The notes: generated by a model not told the origin, from the letters alone. A stretch of DNA of 64,000 bases from Manis javanica (GCF_040802235.1 NC_133157.1:29963501-30027500), one strand, 5' to 3'; shown: positions 50,080 to 62,608, counted from the stretch's first letter. Translations and numbers: made by a program.

Positions 50080-50225
50080 CCCATCATAACATTGACAAGG
50101 AACTCAGTGATACAGCATTAATATTCATAGTAGTCCTAAGAAGTAAGCATCACTGCCCCAACATTGAGGCTCAGAGAAATTAGGCCACACAGCCTGTAAG
50201 TGTAGACTCAATCTGATTCGAGAGA
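50080..50225 (-). repeat. MIR SINE fragment
   Basis: AAGAAGTAAGCATCACTGCC, then ATTGAGGCTCAGAGAAATTA, follow the antisense MIR pattern. Confidence 0.5.
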
Positions 50226-50520
50226 GCAAGCTCTTAGTTGTCACACTATTATTTCACCACGCTCACCCTGGGAGATGTATAGGGAGTAGACAGAAGTGCA
50301 ACATCCAAGTACCTGCTCTTTAGGCCATGTAAATCGGATAACTTCAAAAAGGAAAAAAAAAGGCTTTAAAGATATAATAAAGCACAGTTTTGGAAACCAT
50401 AGCAGAGATGTAGCCTCACACAGTAAGCAGTGGGCACATGATGGCCCTGTCTGAACAATGCCCTCAGGCAAGTGATGACAGGCTCCATGAACAACAGCTG
50501 CAACTGCTAGTCCCTGAACA

Positions 50521-50521
<1 letters not shown>

Positions 50522-50577
<56 letters not shown>
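50522..50577. repeat. (TG)28 microsatellite
   Basis: An uninterrupted run of 28 TG units (56 bp). Purity and length suggest it will be polymorphic. Open frames across it are low-complexity artefacts. Confidence 0.98.
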
Positions 50578-50578
<1 letters not shown>

Positions 50579-52552
50579 AATATACTGTATACTGGGTCAC
50601 CCAGTGGCTCCTTCCACCCACAGAGGCATTCAGAAACAAACCCAGTACGAGCGGCAGTGTTTTCAAACACAAAGGAGAGTGTGGTTCCAAGTGATGATGC
50701 TATAAGAAAAACCAGCACCAGATGGCTTATCTGCAAAGGCGTGTTCCACTGACTGTCCACCCTGGTGCACCAATGTGCAGTCCAAATACAGCATGAGGAG
50801 CTGCTATTAACAACCAAGACATGCACCTGGAAGGTCAACCACTGAGGCCACAACAACTACATCAGTACTGCATCAGTATCTCTGGGGCTCATTATTCTAC
50901 AAATCCCTACAGTCATTTAAAAAGTCAGTGTACTTTCTTGCTTCCCCTATACAGACCTCCATCCCAACTTTCATCACTTACATACCCCTCCACAGAACCC
51001 TTCCCTAACCCCAGTCTCCTCGGTCCCAACAAAAAAATCATCTCCCCTCCAATACCTCCCGCTCTCTCTCTCTAAAATCCCGTTGTTTTCCATTCCAACC
51101 CTCACTCTTCTTTTCCTAGCCTTTCCCCTCTGCCCACAGTGAGATACCTTTTCTATGTGAATAAATGTATTCACCTCCTCAGCTATTCCCTTAGAAAGTA
51201 CCCTTCCTCTTCCTGATAGACTTGGATCACACTCCTTCCTACCATCCATTTCTCTCCACCTGCCCTGCTGTGTTCACCACCTGTCACCTCCAGTCAGCAT
51301 TCCACTCATCTTCCAGTGACCATCCTTGTGACGACTCTATCACATTTCACAACACACTGTCAGGCTTGCTTCGAGGATTTTAGCACCTGGCTCAGTCTTG
51401 CCTTTTAATGGGGCAATTTTACCAAGACCATTTAAAAAAAGAGCTGTGTTAAAATATATAAACAACAGTCAGCAAGGAATAGAAACAACAATATCAATGT
51501 CTCTGGTATCCCTGGTCAGCAGAAGCAGAGACTATTGAAAAAACAAGGTCTAAGACTGGGTGAAGTTAAGCTCAGCAGCAATGAAATGAGAATGTCTGGG
51601 TAATAAAAAGGTGTTATGGTTAGATTTTAGGCTTTATGACAATATCTTTGGATAAAACTAGCCACACTGAAACATCATACATCACAAAAGAACTTCCTGG
51701 GTAGATGGAAATGTTAGATAGCAATTAGGTATAGTGTACATAGGAGTGACTCCATCTGTCAAGATTGGCTGACATTTCTGGATTTCAGTATATGTAAATT
51801 ATGCAAAAAAAAAAAAAACACCTGTAAAATAAGAATGATGATTAAATGGGTGGAGTTATGCAGCCAAAACAAGAACGACAGGTGCCAATAACTGCTGAAG
51901 GTGGGTATTGAGTACATAAAAGTTCATTATATCATTCTGTTTATGTATGTTTGAAATGTTCTGTAATCAAGTTTTTTAAATGTTGCATACCCTTCTCCCA
52001 CACACCTCATGCTCAACCATCAGATCCTTTATGACTTCATCATCCACAACAAAGATTCTAACACTGCAGTTTCAATATTTACCACACATTTTCCAACAGC
52101 CCAAGAAAAGCACTAATTCAGCAAGCATGCCAGACATTCAGATGCTCCACTTCCTGAGTGCTCTTCTCCAAGAGCTCACTTCTGGAAGATCTTCATTACT
52201 GAGCACTGGCTTCCAGTTCTTCCAGCTGCCTGCCGAATGCCATGACCTGCTTTCCACTTGAAGCACCCAGCTCTAGTGCTCTGCCTGTCTGCCCAATCTT
52301 GATTGTGTATGGGGGACACAAATACTTACTAAAAGCCTCGTATAAATGCTTGTGAGAACAAAAACATTAAAGTGGGGAAAAAATATAAGATAGTTACCTT
52401 TTGACTTCTATTCATTACTATCAGAAAACTTCTTAACTCTTGCACAACTTGGACTTCATGTTCACAACTCTATACAAATTCCTTGGTTCAAGATTACCAA
52501 GGTTCCACTCATCTTCAAATTCATACTTGTCCTCCAATACCTTTATGCAGTA

Positions 52553-54041
52553 CTTTTTTTTAATTTTTTAATTTTGATATCATTAATGTACAATTACTTG
52601 AACAACATTATGGTTACTAGACTCCCCCCATTAACAAGTCCCCCCTACATACCCCTTCACAGTCACTGTCCATCAGCATAGTAAGATGCTTTAGAATCAT
52701 TATTTCTCTTCTCTGTATATACTGCCTTTCCAGTGCCCACCCCCTACATTATGTGTGCTGATCATAATGTCCCATTTTCTCCCTTATTCCTCCCTTCCCA
52801 CCCACCCTTCCCACTCCCTTTCCCCTTGGTAACTGTTAGTCCATTCTTGGGTTCTGTGAGTCTGCTGCTGTTTTGTTCCTTCAGTTTTTCTTTGTTCTTA
52901 TACTCCACAGATGAGTGAAATCATTTGGTTTATTTCACTACCTGGTTTATTTCACGGAGCATAATACCCTCTAGCTCCATCCATGTTGTTGCAAATGGTA
53001 GGATTTGTTTTCTTTTTATGGCTAAATAATATTCCATTGTGTATATGTACCACATCTTCTTTATCCATTCATCTACTGATGGATACTTAGGTTGTTTCCA
53101 TTTCTTGGCTATGGTAAATAGTGCTGCGATAAACATAGGAGTGCATATGTCTTTTTCAAAGTGGGCTGCTGCATTCTCTTGGTAAATTCCTAGGAGTAGA
53201 ATTCCTGGGTCAAGTGGTAGTTCTAGTTTTAGTTTTTTGAGGAACCTCCATACTGCTTTCCACAATGGCTGAACTAATTTACATTCCCACCAGCAGAGTA
53301 GGAGAGTCCCCTTTCTAGACATCCTTGCCAACATTTGTTGTTGTTTGTCTTTTGGATGGTGGCCATCCTAACTGGTATGAGGTGATATCTCACTGTGGTT
53401 TTAATTTGCATTTCACTGATGATTAGCGATGTGGAGCATCTTTTCATGTCCCTGTTGGCCATCTGACTTTCTTCTTTGGAGAACTGTTCAGCTCCTTTGC
53501 CCATTTTTTAATTGGGTTATTTGCTTTTTGTTTGCTGAGGTGCATGAGCTCTTTATATAATTTGAATGTCAACCCCTTATCAGATATGTCATTTATGAAT
53601 ATATTCTCCCATACTGTAGGATGTCTTTTTGTTCTACTGATGGTATCCTTTGTTGTACAGAAGCTTTTTAGTTTGATATAGTCCCACTTGTTCATTTTTG
53701 CTTCTGTTTCCCTTGCCTGAGGAGATATGTTCATAAAGAAGTTGCTCATGTTTATGTCCAATGTCCAAAAGATTTTTGCCTATATTTTTTTCTAAGAGTT
53801 TTATGGTTTCATGACTTACATTCAGGTCTTTGATCCATTTGAGTTTACTTTTGTGTACGGGGTTAAGACAGTAATCCAGTTTCACTCTCTTACATGTAGC
53901 TCTCCAGTTTTGCCAACACCAGCTGTTGAAGAGGCTGTCATTTCCCCATTGTATATCCATGGCTCCTTTATCGTATATTAATTGACCATATATGCTTGAG
54001 TTTATATCTGGACTCTCTACTCTGTTCCACTGGTCTATGGG
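52553..54041 (-). mobile_element. L1 copy E, antisense, 5'-truncated
   Basis: A T-rich tail (52554-52575) precedes the complement of an L1 3' UTR and about 1 kb of ORF2, ending near the RWCWQNW region. Direct repeats CTTTATGCAGTA at 52541-52552 and 54042-54053 bound it. Several frame breaks, no ERV tail and a 3' UTR of the older type show it is distinct from B and C. Confidence 0.9.
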
Positions 54042-54054
54042 CTTTATGCAGTAT

Positions 54055-54185
54055 TTTAAAATACTAGCATATGGTAATAACAGCTACCACTTATTGAGCA
54101 CTTATGAATATTTCTAAGTGTTCTAAGCACTTGAAATACATTATTTAATTTTATGAAGCTATGAGATAGGCACTATTATTATTTT
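54055..54185 (-). repeat. MIR SINE fragment
   Basis: CACTTATTGAGCACTTATGA, TTCTAAGCACTTGAAATACA and ATGAGATAGGCACTATTATT give the antisense MIR order. It lies between the antisense L1 and the third composite element. Confidence 0.5.
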
Positions 54186-54228
54186 TTAATGTATTTTTTA
54201 GAAATTAGACATAAAAGGGAGATCACAC

Positions 54229-55226
54229 CAGCTACATGTAGGAGAATGAAACTGGACCATTGTCTAACCCCATATACAAAGGTAAACTCAAAATGGATCA
54301 AAGACCTGAATGTAAGTCACGAAACCATTAAACTCTTGGAAAAAAACATAGGCAAAAACCTCTTAGACATAAACATGAGTGATCTCTTCTTGAACATATC
54401 TCCCCGGGCAAGGAAAACAACAGCAAAAATGAGCAAGTGGGACTACATTAAGCTGAAAAGCTTCTGTACAGCGAAAGACACCATCAATAGAACAAAAAGG
54501 AACCCTACAGTATGGGAGAATATATTTGAAAATGACAGATCTGATAAAGGCTTGACGTCCAGAATATATAAAGAGCTCACACGCCTCAACAAACAAAAAA
54601 CAAATAACCCAATTAAAAAATGGGCAGAGGAACTGAACAGACAGTTCTCCAAAAAAGAAATACAGATGGCCAAGAGACACATGAAAAGATGCTCCACATC
54701 GCTAATTATCAGAGAAATGCAAATTAAAACTACAATGAGGTATCACCTCACACCAGTAAGGATAGCTGCCATCCAAAAGACAAACAACAGCAAATGTTGG
54801 CGAGGCTGTGGAGAAAGGGGAACCCTCCTACACTGCTGGTGGGAATGTAAATTAGTTCAACCATTGTGGAAAGCAGTATGGAGGTGCATCAAAATGCTCA
54901 AAACAGACCTACCATTTGACCCAGGAATTCCACTCCTAGGAATTTACCCTAAGAACGCAGCAATCAAGTTTGAGAAAGACAGATGCACTCCTATGTTTAT
55001 CGCAGCACTATTTACAGTAGCCAAGAATTGGAAGCAACCTAAATGTCCATCGGTAGATGAATGGATAAAGAAGATGTGGTACATATACACAATGGAATAC
55101 TACTCAGCCATAAGAAGTGGAAAAATCCAACCATTTGCAGCAACATGGATGGAGCTGGAGAGTATTATGCTCAGTGAAATAAGCCAAGCGGAGAAAGAGA
55201 AATACCAAATGATTTCACTCATCTGA
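54229..55226 (+). pseudogene. L1 ORF2 C-terminal fragment in copy C
   Basis: The last 331 codons or so of ORF2, uninterrupted, differ from copy B by only a few residues (for example [11 protein letters not shown] in C against [11 protein letters not shown] in B). It lacks endonuclease and reverse-transcriptase catalytic parts, so it is inert. An upstream host ATG happens to be in frame. Confidence 0.85.
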
Positions 55227-56015
55227 GGAGTATAGGAACAAAGGAAAAACTGAAGGAACAAAACAGCAGCAGAATTACAGAACCCAAAAATGGACTAACA
55301 GGTACCAAAGGGAAAGGAACTGGGGAGGATGGGTGGGCAGGGAGGGATAAGGGGGGGGAAGAAGAAGGGGGGTATTAAGATTAGCATGCATGGGGGGGAG
55401 GGAGAAAGGGGAGGGTGGGCTGCACAACACAGAGAGGACAAGTAGTGACTCTACCACATTTTGCTAAGCTGATGGACAGTAACCGTAATGGGGTTGTTAG
55501 GGGGGACCTGATATAGGGGAGAGCATAGTAAACATAGTATTCTTCATGTAAGGGTAGATTAAAAATTTAAAAAAAAAAAAAAAAAAGAAAGAAAGAAAGA
55601 AAGAAAGAAAAGGGGATTACTCGTTAACAGGATAAAACTATTGGTAAATCAAAGATCAACGCATGCTTTAAATATCCTTAATGTTGATCACTTAAAGGGT
55701 GTCAGATGATCAGCTATGGAGGTACTCTTTTCTGATAATATTCCTTTCTCTTAATTAAAAAAAAAAAAAAAAAAAAAGCAGTTACTGTGTGCTGACCTCC
55801 AATGAGTTCTGCACAGTGGTATAGAGGGCATGTCAAAGTGTGGGCAAAGGGTCTGTTTGTTTCTACGCAGAAGATCAAGGCCTAGCTTGGATACCCAGAA
55901 AATGAAATAAGATACGATATGAGGAGGAGCTTCCGGCATCAGCACTCTCTGGAGGACTCGTGCCGGGGGATGATCATCAAAAAGCCTCCCCAGGGATCCG
56001 GACGATGCTGCGGTT

Positions 56016-56457
56016 GTGGCTGCATCCAGCCCACCGTCTCCTGGACTTGCCATAAGAAGGAGGAGGGAGATGTCTAGGCTGGCATGTGCATACAGTGAGA
56101 CAACGAATTTGACTGGATCTGTACTGTTGGAACTCAACCAGGAGTTGGGAGGGGTGCAAGTTGTAGCACCCCAAAATCTCATGACTATAGACTATCTATG
56201 GTTAAAAGAACATATGGGATGTGAACAGATCCCAGAAATGGGCTGCTTTAATTTGTCTGATGGTTCAAGTACAGTTGGAAAATATCCATCATATTATAGA
56301 TAAATTTTCACAAATGCCTAGGGTGCCTAAATGGTTTTCTTGGCTTCACTGGAGATGGCTGGTAATTATAGATTTGCTTTGTTTATGTCACCGTATTCCT
56401 ATTATGTTAATATGTGTGTGCAAATTAGTTAGTAGTTTAAAACCTATACATACTTAA
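56016..56457 (+). pseudogene. ERV env transmembrane relic in copy C, frameshifted
   Basis: It carries the same deletion as copy B, giving pieces at 56016-56303 and 56221-56457. This shared break ties B and C to one source element. Confidence 0.7.
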
Positions 56458-57094
56458 GGTACTATACAAGAAGATATGTCAAAGAAATAATCAATCCTCC
56501 CAAGTTTCCTTCATATGCTACATCTATAGCTTTTCTTCTTCCTTCCTAATTACAAACCTTAAATAGAATTCGTGCCTCATATCGAATTTACCGAGTATCA
56601 TAATTCCTCCAGGTGGTAAAGATACCTCGAGACAAATGCTGGGCATAGAAGCCACAGGGCATAAATCTGCAAAGAAGTAAAAAGCTAACCTTTGCAAACA
56701 ATATGGCTTCTCTCTCACTTACCAACTTTACATTTCCCTGTATGGCCCCGGAAGATGACTGGTTAGCCAGAGACGGGTAAGATTCCTCAAGGGAGGAACA
56801 ACCTAAGACAGGCACAGTCGCAGGGGGGCCATCAGGTGAGAATTTGGGGATCAACAGAGGTGAGGCTCAGAACCTCACCCCCCCTGCTTTGAGAGAAATC
56901 TTCTGCATCCGTGGATGTCTTGCTGCCCTTGTCTAGCCTGGATTAATACTTAGTCCATAGGCACACACCTGATCATCTGATCATCTACATTTGCCTTCTT
57001 ACAGCACTAAACTATGTTTTCTACCTTTATCTTGCATCTACCTACCACTTCAGCATTTTATTAAAAATAAAAATAATAATAATAATAGGAGAAA

Positions 57095-57418
57095 TGTGGG
57101 ATCAACATATAAATCAAGTACAAAGATCAAATGAATATTCATATTTGACCTGATGGTTTATAGGTCATATTGCATGATCAAAACCGAAAGTTTCTGTGAT
57201 GAATGCCCTTGTACTGTTCACCATGTAAGAATTTATTCACTCTGTAAGAATTCGTTCACCATGTAAGAACTTGTTCGTTATGCCTCAGAAGATTGGAGAC
57301 TGACGAGAATTAGGCTTGAGATGGATTAATGATTGTACATTGAGCATCGACCCCCCTATACTGAATTTTATTGTTGTTAACAACCATTTGATCAATAAAT
57401 ATGAGAGATGCCCTCTCA
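57095..57418 (+). repeat. ERV LTR (U3-R) in copy C
   Basis: TGTGGGATCA start, triple 18-20-bp repeat and AATAAA near the end, as in copy B. Confidence 0.65.
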
Positions 57419-57559
57419 AAAAAAAAAAAAAAAAAAAAAAAGTGGGAAAAAAAAAAAAAAAAAAAAAAAAGGGAGATCACACATCTAAAAAGAAAACTGT
57501 CCATTAGTATAACCAAACAAATGCTTAGAAGAAGAGCATGTAAAAGAGCAATTATATAG

Positions 57560-57800
57560 CAGTCCCGATTTAGGAGTCTGAAGATCTAGGCTTCCTTCAG
57601 TTCACTAGATATAACCTCATTGAGCCTCACGCTCCCACTGGTCCTTACCTCTCAGAGTAGTTGTAAGAATCAAATGGAATAATGGATATGAAAACAAGGA
57701 GTGAAAGACCCTTGGACTTGAGGTCATGTACCTGGAATCCAATCTCTGCTCTGACCTTTACTATGTGTATGAATTCATACAAGTAAATTCTACAGTATCT
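57560..57800 (+). repeat. Two adjacent MIR fragments
   Basis: A first fragment ends CTCAGAGTAGTTGTAAGAAT, and a second begins near GGAATCCAATCTCTGCTCTG. Both have the MIR core style. Confidence 0.4.
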
Positions 57801-57824
57801 TTAAGCTGTATCCATTCTATTGAT

Positions 57825-58160
57825 AACAACAGAGCACATACATATGTGCCAGACATATGTATGCCAGAGTGTTAGGGATAAAAAAGTGAACATGATAGAT
57901 ACAATCTTCTGTCCTTACAGAACTCAGAGCCTACAGAGGGATACAGATGAGTAAAAAGGACAATTAAAATTAGAGGAGGTTAAGTGCTTGGATAGAAGAG
58001 TGTTTAAGAGAAGCACCTTCCCTAGATTTAAGGGTCAAGGAATACTTCCCAAAGGGAAATGACTTCTAAACTGAGACTTAAATGATGAATATTAGTCACA
58101 GAAGAGTTTCAGGCGGAATGAACAAGAGTTAAAGATCTGCACACAGAGGGCACGTGTTAA
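57825..58160 (-). repeat. Probable antisense L2 fragment
   Basis: TTCTGTCCTTACAGAACTCA and later AAGGAATACTTCCCAAAGGG, then CTGAGACTTAAATGATGAAT, follow the antisense L2 order. Confidence 0.4.
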
Positions 58161-58503
58161 TAGTATTTTCTAGAGAAGTAAAGATTTCAAAAAGCAAGTA
58201 AGAGGGATCTTTCTGTATAACTTCTTACAACTAATGGGAATCTACAATTATCTCAATAAAAATTTCAACTTAAAAAAAGCATATATGAGAGTACTTTGAA
58301 ACTGAGAAGAATCTCAGCTATTTTAGTTAATTTATTAATAACTATTTAGTTAATATTATTATTACTAATGATCAATGGCATACTGAATATTGCTACAGAG
58401 AACAAAGCTGGAAGGGTCATGATAATGGAAATAGAACTTCTAGGGACAGTTAGTGACCATATTTCAATAGTTGGTCAAAATTTGGAAAATCATGAGTCAA
58501 TAC

Positions 58504-58569
58504 CTTTTACATCTGGTCGATACTGTAATCCATCATCTTTCTTTCCCAACAAACTAGTGTCATCTGTGT
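58504..58569 (-). CDS. TMEFF1: TMEFF1 exon: linker between Kazal 2 and EGF module
   Basis: A 66-nt in-phase exon with a TTACAG acceptor and a donor reading GTATTG. With the carried-over base it encodes DTDDTSLLGKKDDGLQYRPD and then VK, the hydrophilic acidic/basic linker that follows the second Kazal domain of TMEFF1. Because it is a multiple of three it could be skipped without breaking frame; nothing here shows that it is. Both neighbouring exon phases match. Confidence 0.93.
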
Positions 58570-60612
58570 CTGTAAGAGAAAACAGTTTCAAATTAAGATA
58601 CATATGATGTTTAGGCCACACCATGAAACTCCCAAATACTCCAAATGCTCCAAGTCCTTCTCAACTCTCTGTTCACTTACCCTGCTCACATTTTCCACCA
58701 ATCTTTTGATCTACTGTGCCATTTCTATCTGAGGCCTCAAGTCATCCCAGATATATATGTGCTTTGCATGATGAACAGTCTAATTTCATTTAGACTTAGC
58801 TCAAATGTCACCTCCTTAAGAAGTCTTCCCTGTGCAAACTAAAATAACACATACCCTGAAGAGAAAAGATTAATCTTTTCTCCAAGGGACAACAATCTCA
58901 AGGTTTACCTTCTCCTGTCACTCACTGTTTCCCTGGAAACATATCAGATTAAGATAAATGTGTAATTCATGGTGTGGGAGATCACTGGGAGAACAGTATA
59001 GCACAGAGAAGGCACCTAGTGAATCTCTGGCATCTTGCTGCACTAATGGGCAGTGATTGCATTGGAGTATGGGTGGGGACTTGATAATATGGGTAAATGT
59101 AGTAACCACATTGTTTTTTCATGTAAAACCTTCATAAGAGTATATATCAATCATACCTTAATAAAAAAATTTTTTAAAAAAAAGATAAATGTGTAATCTC
59201 AGCTGTTCTGTCAGACAAAATTTACTATAAAAATGACTCCTGACTTGTGAATTGTATTTGGAGTGGGCTGTAAATCAACCATAAATACCTGCTGGAAGCA
59301 TAGGCTTCAAGTTCCCAATACATAGTAGGGGAAGAAGGATAAGGTGTAGTTAGGTGTGAATTGGAAGTATTATAAAGGAAACCAAGATAAAAGTTAAGGA
59401 CCAACTACTCCAAAGGATTCTAAATCTGCATGAATTTCAATGAACAAAATTCTTAAGCTTGGCCAATTGCTCAAATTTCAAATCCCAGATAGTATACCAT
59501 TCAACCACATAACAGATCTTCAGAAAAGATACTCTTTCTCTAAGCTATCTTTCAACCTAGGCTCTAAATACCACCCCATGAAAGAAAAACTATACTCTGC
59601 TCTTCAAGATCAAAGCTAAGTAACTAACTACAAGGGGTCCATCCAAACAAACAGTTTCCTCTACCATGCCCATCCCTGACCCTAACCAGAAATCCTCTGA
59701 TGAGCTTCTTGGGCATTCTTTGGTATCTTAGACCAAGACTACTGAAATCAGTTGCACGTATTTCACGAATTATTTGTCGCCAATATAAAGTCCCAAACTT
59801 GGCTTACAACTTTATTCCTTTAGCTCAAATAAAAACATGCCATTTTAATAAATCCAAAAAGAGTGACTGGTGAGACAGTGGTTACACTTAGCAAACAGGA
59901 AAGAGGTACAATCCTAGTCCATAAGAATGTTCCTGGTCCTTGGGTGTTACCAGGAAGAGATACATTATTCTAGCCTATGTGTGTATTACTAAGGAAAGAA
60001 GGCTGACAACTTCTGCCTTTAGTGACTGGATGTTTCTAGGAGGGATGGAAAACAAAAACTCATTCTTGGTTGGTATATGGCTTCTAAACTGTAACAAAAA
60101 GCAAGAAGGGCAAAAATAATTTTAAACTGAAGGTAGTAATGTTTTTCTTACATTCTATAACTTCATACCAAATAAATCTCTAACAGTAAATATTATGTAG
60201 GGGCAAAAACTACAGAGAGAATGTGAAAACTATTATGCTTCAGAAAAAAAGATTAAGAAATATATGGCAATACTTATAGTTTTCCTATAATTAAACTAAG
60301 TTGACTAATTCTTAAACAGTTATGATCGTTACAAATTTGAGACAACTTTTAAGAACTACAGATATATGTACAAGTCCATATTAGGATTAGGTTAGTAACT
60401 AAACAACCAAGAAGCATGTTCTGTGTCTTGACAATGATAATAAATGAAAAAGAAAATCTCAGTTAGTAACAAAATCTAAAATGTACAATAATGAAAAATA
60501 ATAAGGCATCAAAGATTTATTTTAAAAATCTGAAGCACCACAAAATGTAAAAATAAGATTGTAGAAATATAAAATTAAAGACAAGTCTCTGAATAAGTAC
60601 AATGGGTTTTAC
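58570..60612 (-). other. TMEFF1: TMEFF1 intron between Kazal-2 and linker exons
   Basis: A 2.0-kb intron with a GTAAAA donor and a TTACAG acceptor. It contains one small L1 insertion (58967-59181) and otherwise nothing I recognise. Confidence 0.85.
58967..59181 (+). mobile_element. Very short L1 3' UTR insertion
   Basis: About 215 bp of L1 3' UTR (AGTATAGCACAGAGAAGG to TATATCAATCATACCTTAAT) with an A-rich end. Direct repeats AAGATAAATGTGTAAT at 58951-58966 and 59182-59197 flank it, so this is a complete, severely truncated insertion. Confidence 0.88.
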
Positions 60613-60761
60613 CTGTGCAATGACCAAGATGCCTTATATCAATCTGTTCTTGCTTTATACAAGATGCTTCTCGAACAAAACAGGGATTGTTATAAGAACT
60701 CCCATCAGAAGCACACACAGGATTAAAACTGTATCCACTGCAATCTATATTACATACACAC
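60613..60761 (-). CDS. TMEFF1: TMEFF1 exon: second follistatin/Kazal module
   Basis: TMEFF1 (tomoregulin-1) is a type I membrane protein with two follistatin-type Kazal modules and one EGF-like module outside the cell. It is expressed mainly in brain and reported to modulate nodal/TGF-beta family signalling. This 149-nt exon lies between a CAACAG acceptor and a GTAAAA donor. Its first base completes a codon, then it reads CVCNIDCSGYSFNPVCASDG, followed by the Kazal core SSYNNPCFVREASC and ends HLGHCT plus one base. Six cysteines in Kazal order and the VCASDG signature are visible. The first Kazal module and signal peptide exons must lie beyond 64000. Confidence 0.95.
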
Positions 60762-61069
60762 CTGTTGGAAAGAACAAAAATTATCTGTATTTTATAACAA
60801 AAATATTTCATTATGCTACATAGCAAAAAAGAGCAATTCTTCCTGTTTTCTGTAACAAGTCAATATATTGTTTTAAGTCCCTGATAAAAGTTTAAGTGAA
60901 AGGAACTCCCAGCTAATGATTTCTTTCAGGTGAGAATTTCAGAGTTATTTTCATGCAGATGCTATTAATCCAGTAGTTTCTCCAGAATTTTCATATGCAG
61001 TTATTACAGTAATCAAGAGATGTCACATGTCAACATTTAAAAAACAACATGGTACAAATGGAAAAGACA

Positions 61070-61275
61070 CAGAATTATGAGTCAAAAGTCATGAATCTAA
61101 ATCTTAGCCCAAATAATGACCAGATTTGTCTCCAGATCCTTCCTCTGAGTCTTAGTTTACTTTATTTCACTGATCTATAAAAGTAATAACATACCTACCT
61201 CACCAAATAATTGTGAAGATTAAACACAGACAATAAAGATGTAAAATGGAAGCCCTCAAAAGTGTTTTCTAGCTG
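61070..61275 (+). repeat. MIR SINE relic
   Basis: GACACAGAATTATGAGTCAA, TTCACTGATCTATAAAAGTA and AATTGTGAAGATTAAACACA match the MIR arrangement. Confidence 0.5.
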
Positions 61276-61399
61276 CATATCTCACTGAGTGGCTACTGGA
61301 CACTGAGGCAGCACTGTACAGAAGGCCAAGGAGGTCCGAGTCATAGTTATTCCAAATAACTATGTAAGTTATTAAAAATAACAAACACACAGATTGTTC

Positions 61400-62605
61400 T
61401 GGTTTGGCAATATGATGAACTCAGAACCGATATCAATCCTCCTACTGAAAACAACAAAAAATATTGGATGAAGTATTTTAAAACATTGCACTCATAAATT
61501 TGGCAAGAAAGCAACAAATACTCAGGACAACCGTTAATGAAGACAGGAATGGAGAAAGGTGACAGGAATGGAGAAAGGTCAGCTGAGTTTGCTAAAGCTG
61601 ATTTTTACCTGGAAGGTATTTGCCAAACTGGGTAAATTCAGTTATCAACTTTTTTGGCTTTGTAGGCCTTTGGGAACAGGAGATAAAGAATATTGACCTA
61701 CCTAAGGTGAAGTGTCCGAACACCCAAAAAAAGCTGGTACCTCAAAAAGCTACAACCCTCAGCATGATGGCAAACTAGCCATCAGTTGCCGTACTCCAAG
61801 GGGACCATTTCAAGGAGAAAAACCCTGAGCCATGGCACAGAAAGAAAAACATCTTCCCTGAGAACTCAAAAACACAAGCTAGCCCTCACACGGGTAACTA
61901 CACCTCAAAATACTACTTGGATGTTCTTCTGAAAAGCCTCAAGCCCAGAATTTATTTCAAGAATCAAAGACTGGAAAGGGCCCTAGGCAACTGACAGAAG
62001 CAAATGCGATCTCTGAAGAAACAGATACTAGACCTCATTTTCCAAGTACAGTTCGGGAAAAAAATAAGCAAATCATACATGAACTCATTCACATGCCCAC
62101 CAGAACAAGGAAATTAAACACTATAAGCAGAAGCAGCATATTTGAAAGATAACCAAACAGAACTCCTAATAAAGAATGTATTATTAATAAAGAAATTCAG
62201 TGGGCAGATTTAACAGCAGATCAGACAAACTAAATGTGAATTAGTGAACCAGAAAACAGAACAGAGGAAATTACCCAAACCATAGCAGAAAGCCAGAGAA
62301 AAAACAAGACTGAAAAAAGATTAAGACAGGGAAGACAGAGTCACAAGACCTAATAAACACCTGATTGGAGTTCCAGAAGGAGTTAAAGGAATGAGCATGG
62401 GTAATATTCTCAGTAATTTCTCATTTAACTTCCTAAAACTACAGAAAGATACTAATTTAAACAACCAAGAAGCCTAATAAATTCCAAACAGGATTATTTA
62501 AAAAGGACCACTGAAGTATCACAGTGGAATGTTCTAACAGCCAAAAAAAGAAGACTGTAAAGGCAGCCAGAAAGAAGAGAAAGATTACCTTCAAAGAAAT
62601 GGGAA
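61400..62605 (+). mobile_element. Old L1 or HAL1 ORF1-region relic
   Basis: Sequence resembles the L1 5'/ORF1 part: AAAGAATTCAGT-like repeats near 62190, TGATTGGAGTTCCAGAAGGA and GGCAGCCAGAAAGAAGAGAA. All frames are broken. A 19-bp unit GACAGGAATGGAGAAAGGT is duplicated in tandem at 61542-61579. Confidence 0.45.
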
Positions 62606-62608
62606 TAA

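Larger units (their letters stand above)
54229..57466 (+). mobile_element. Composite element C: truncated L1 plus ERV env-LTR tail
   Basis: Bounded by 16-bp direct repeats AAAAGGGAGATCACAC (54213-54228 and 57467-57482). It starts inside ORF2 at the codons for [10 protein letters not shown] and runs to the ORF2 stop at 55226. Then come the 3' UTR (to about 55569), an A/GAAA tract (to 55612), the 146-bp segment (55613-55757), an A tract (to 55777), ERV env and LTR (55778-57418) and a long A tail broken by GTGGG near 57442. It is nearly identical to B over its full length and has a different target site. Confidence 0.95.
33992..58503 (-). other. TMEFF1: TMEFF1 large intron, filled by L1 insertions
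   Basis: A 24.5-kb intron between the linker exon and the first EGF exon. About 37470-57466 is mostly L1 sequence in nested and adjacent insertions: D with B inside it, J, E and C. Outside them are MIR, L2 and one DNA-transposon relic, a (TG)28 run, and the stretches 34010-34990 and 50600-52540 in which I see nothing more. Confidence 0.85.

Noticed and set aside
50438..50856. Frames with Cys-Val or Thr-His runs
   Set aside because: They are translations of the (TG)28 microsatellite.
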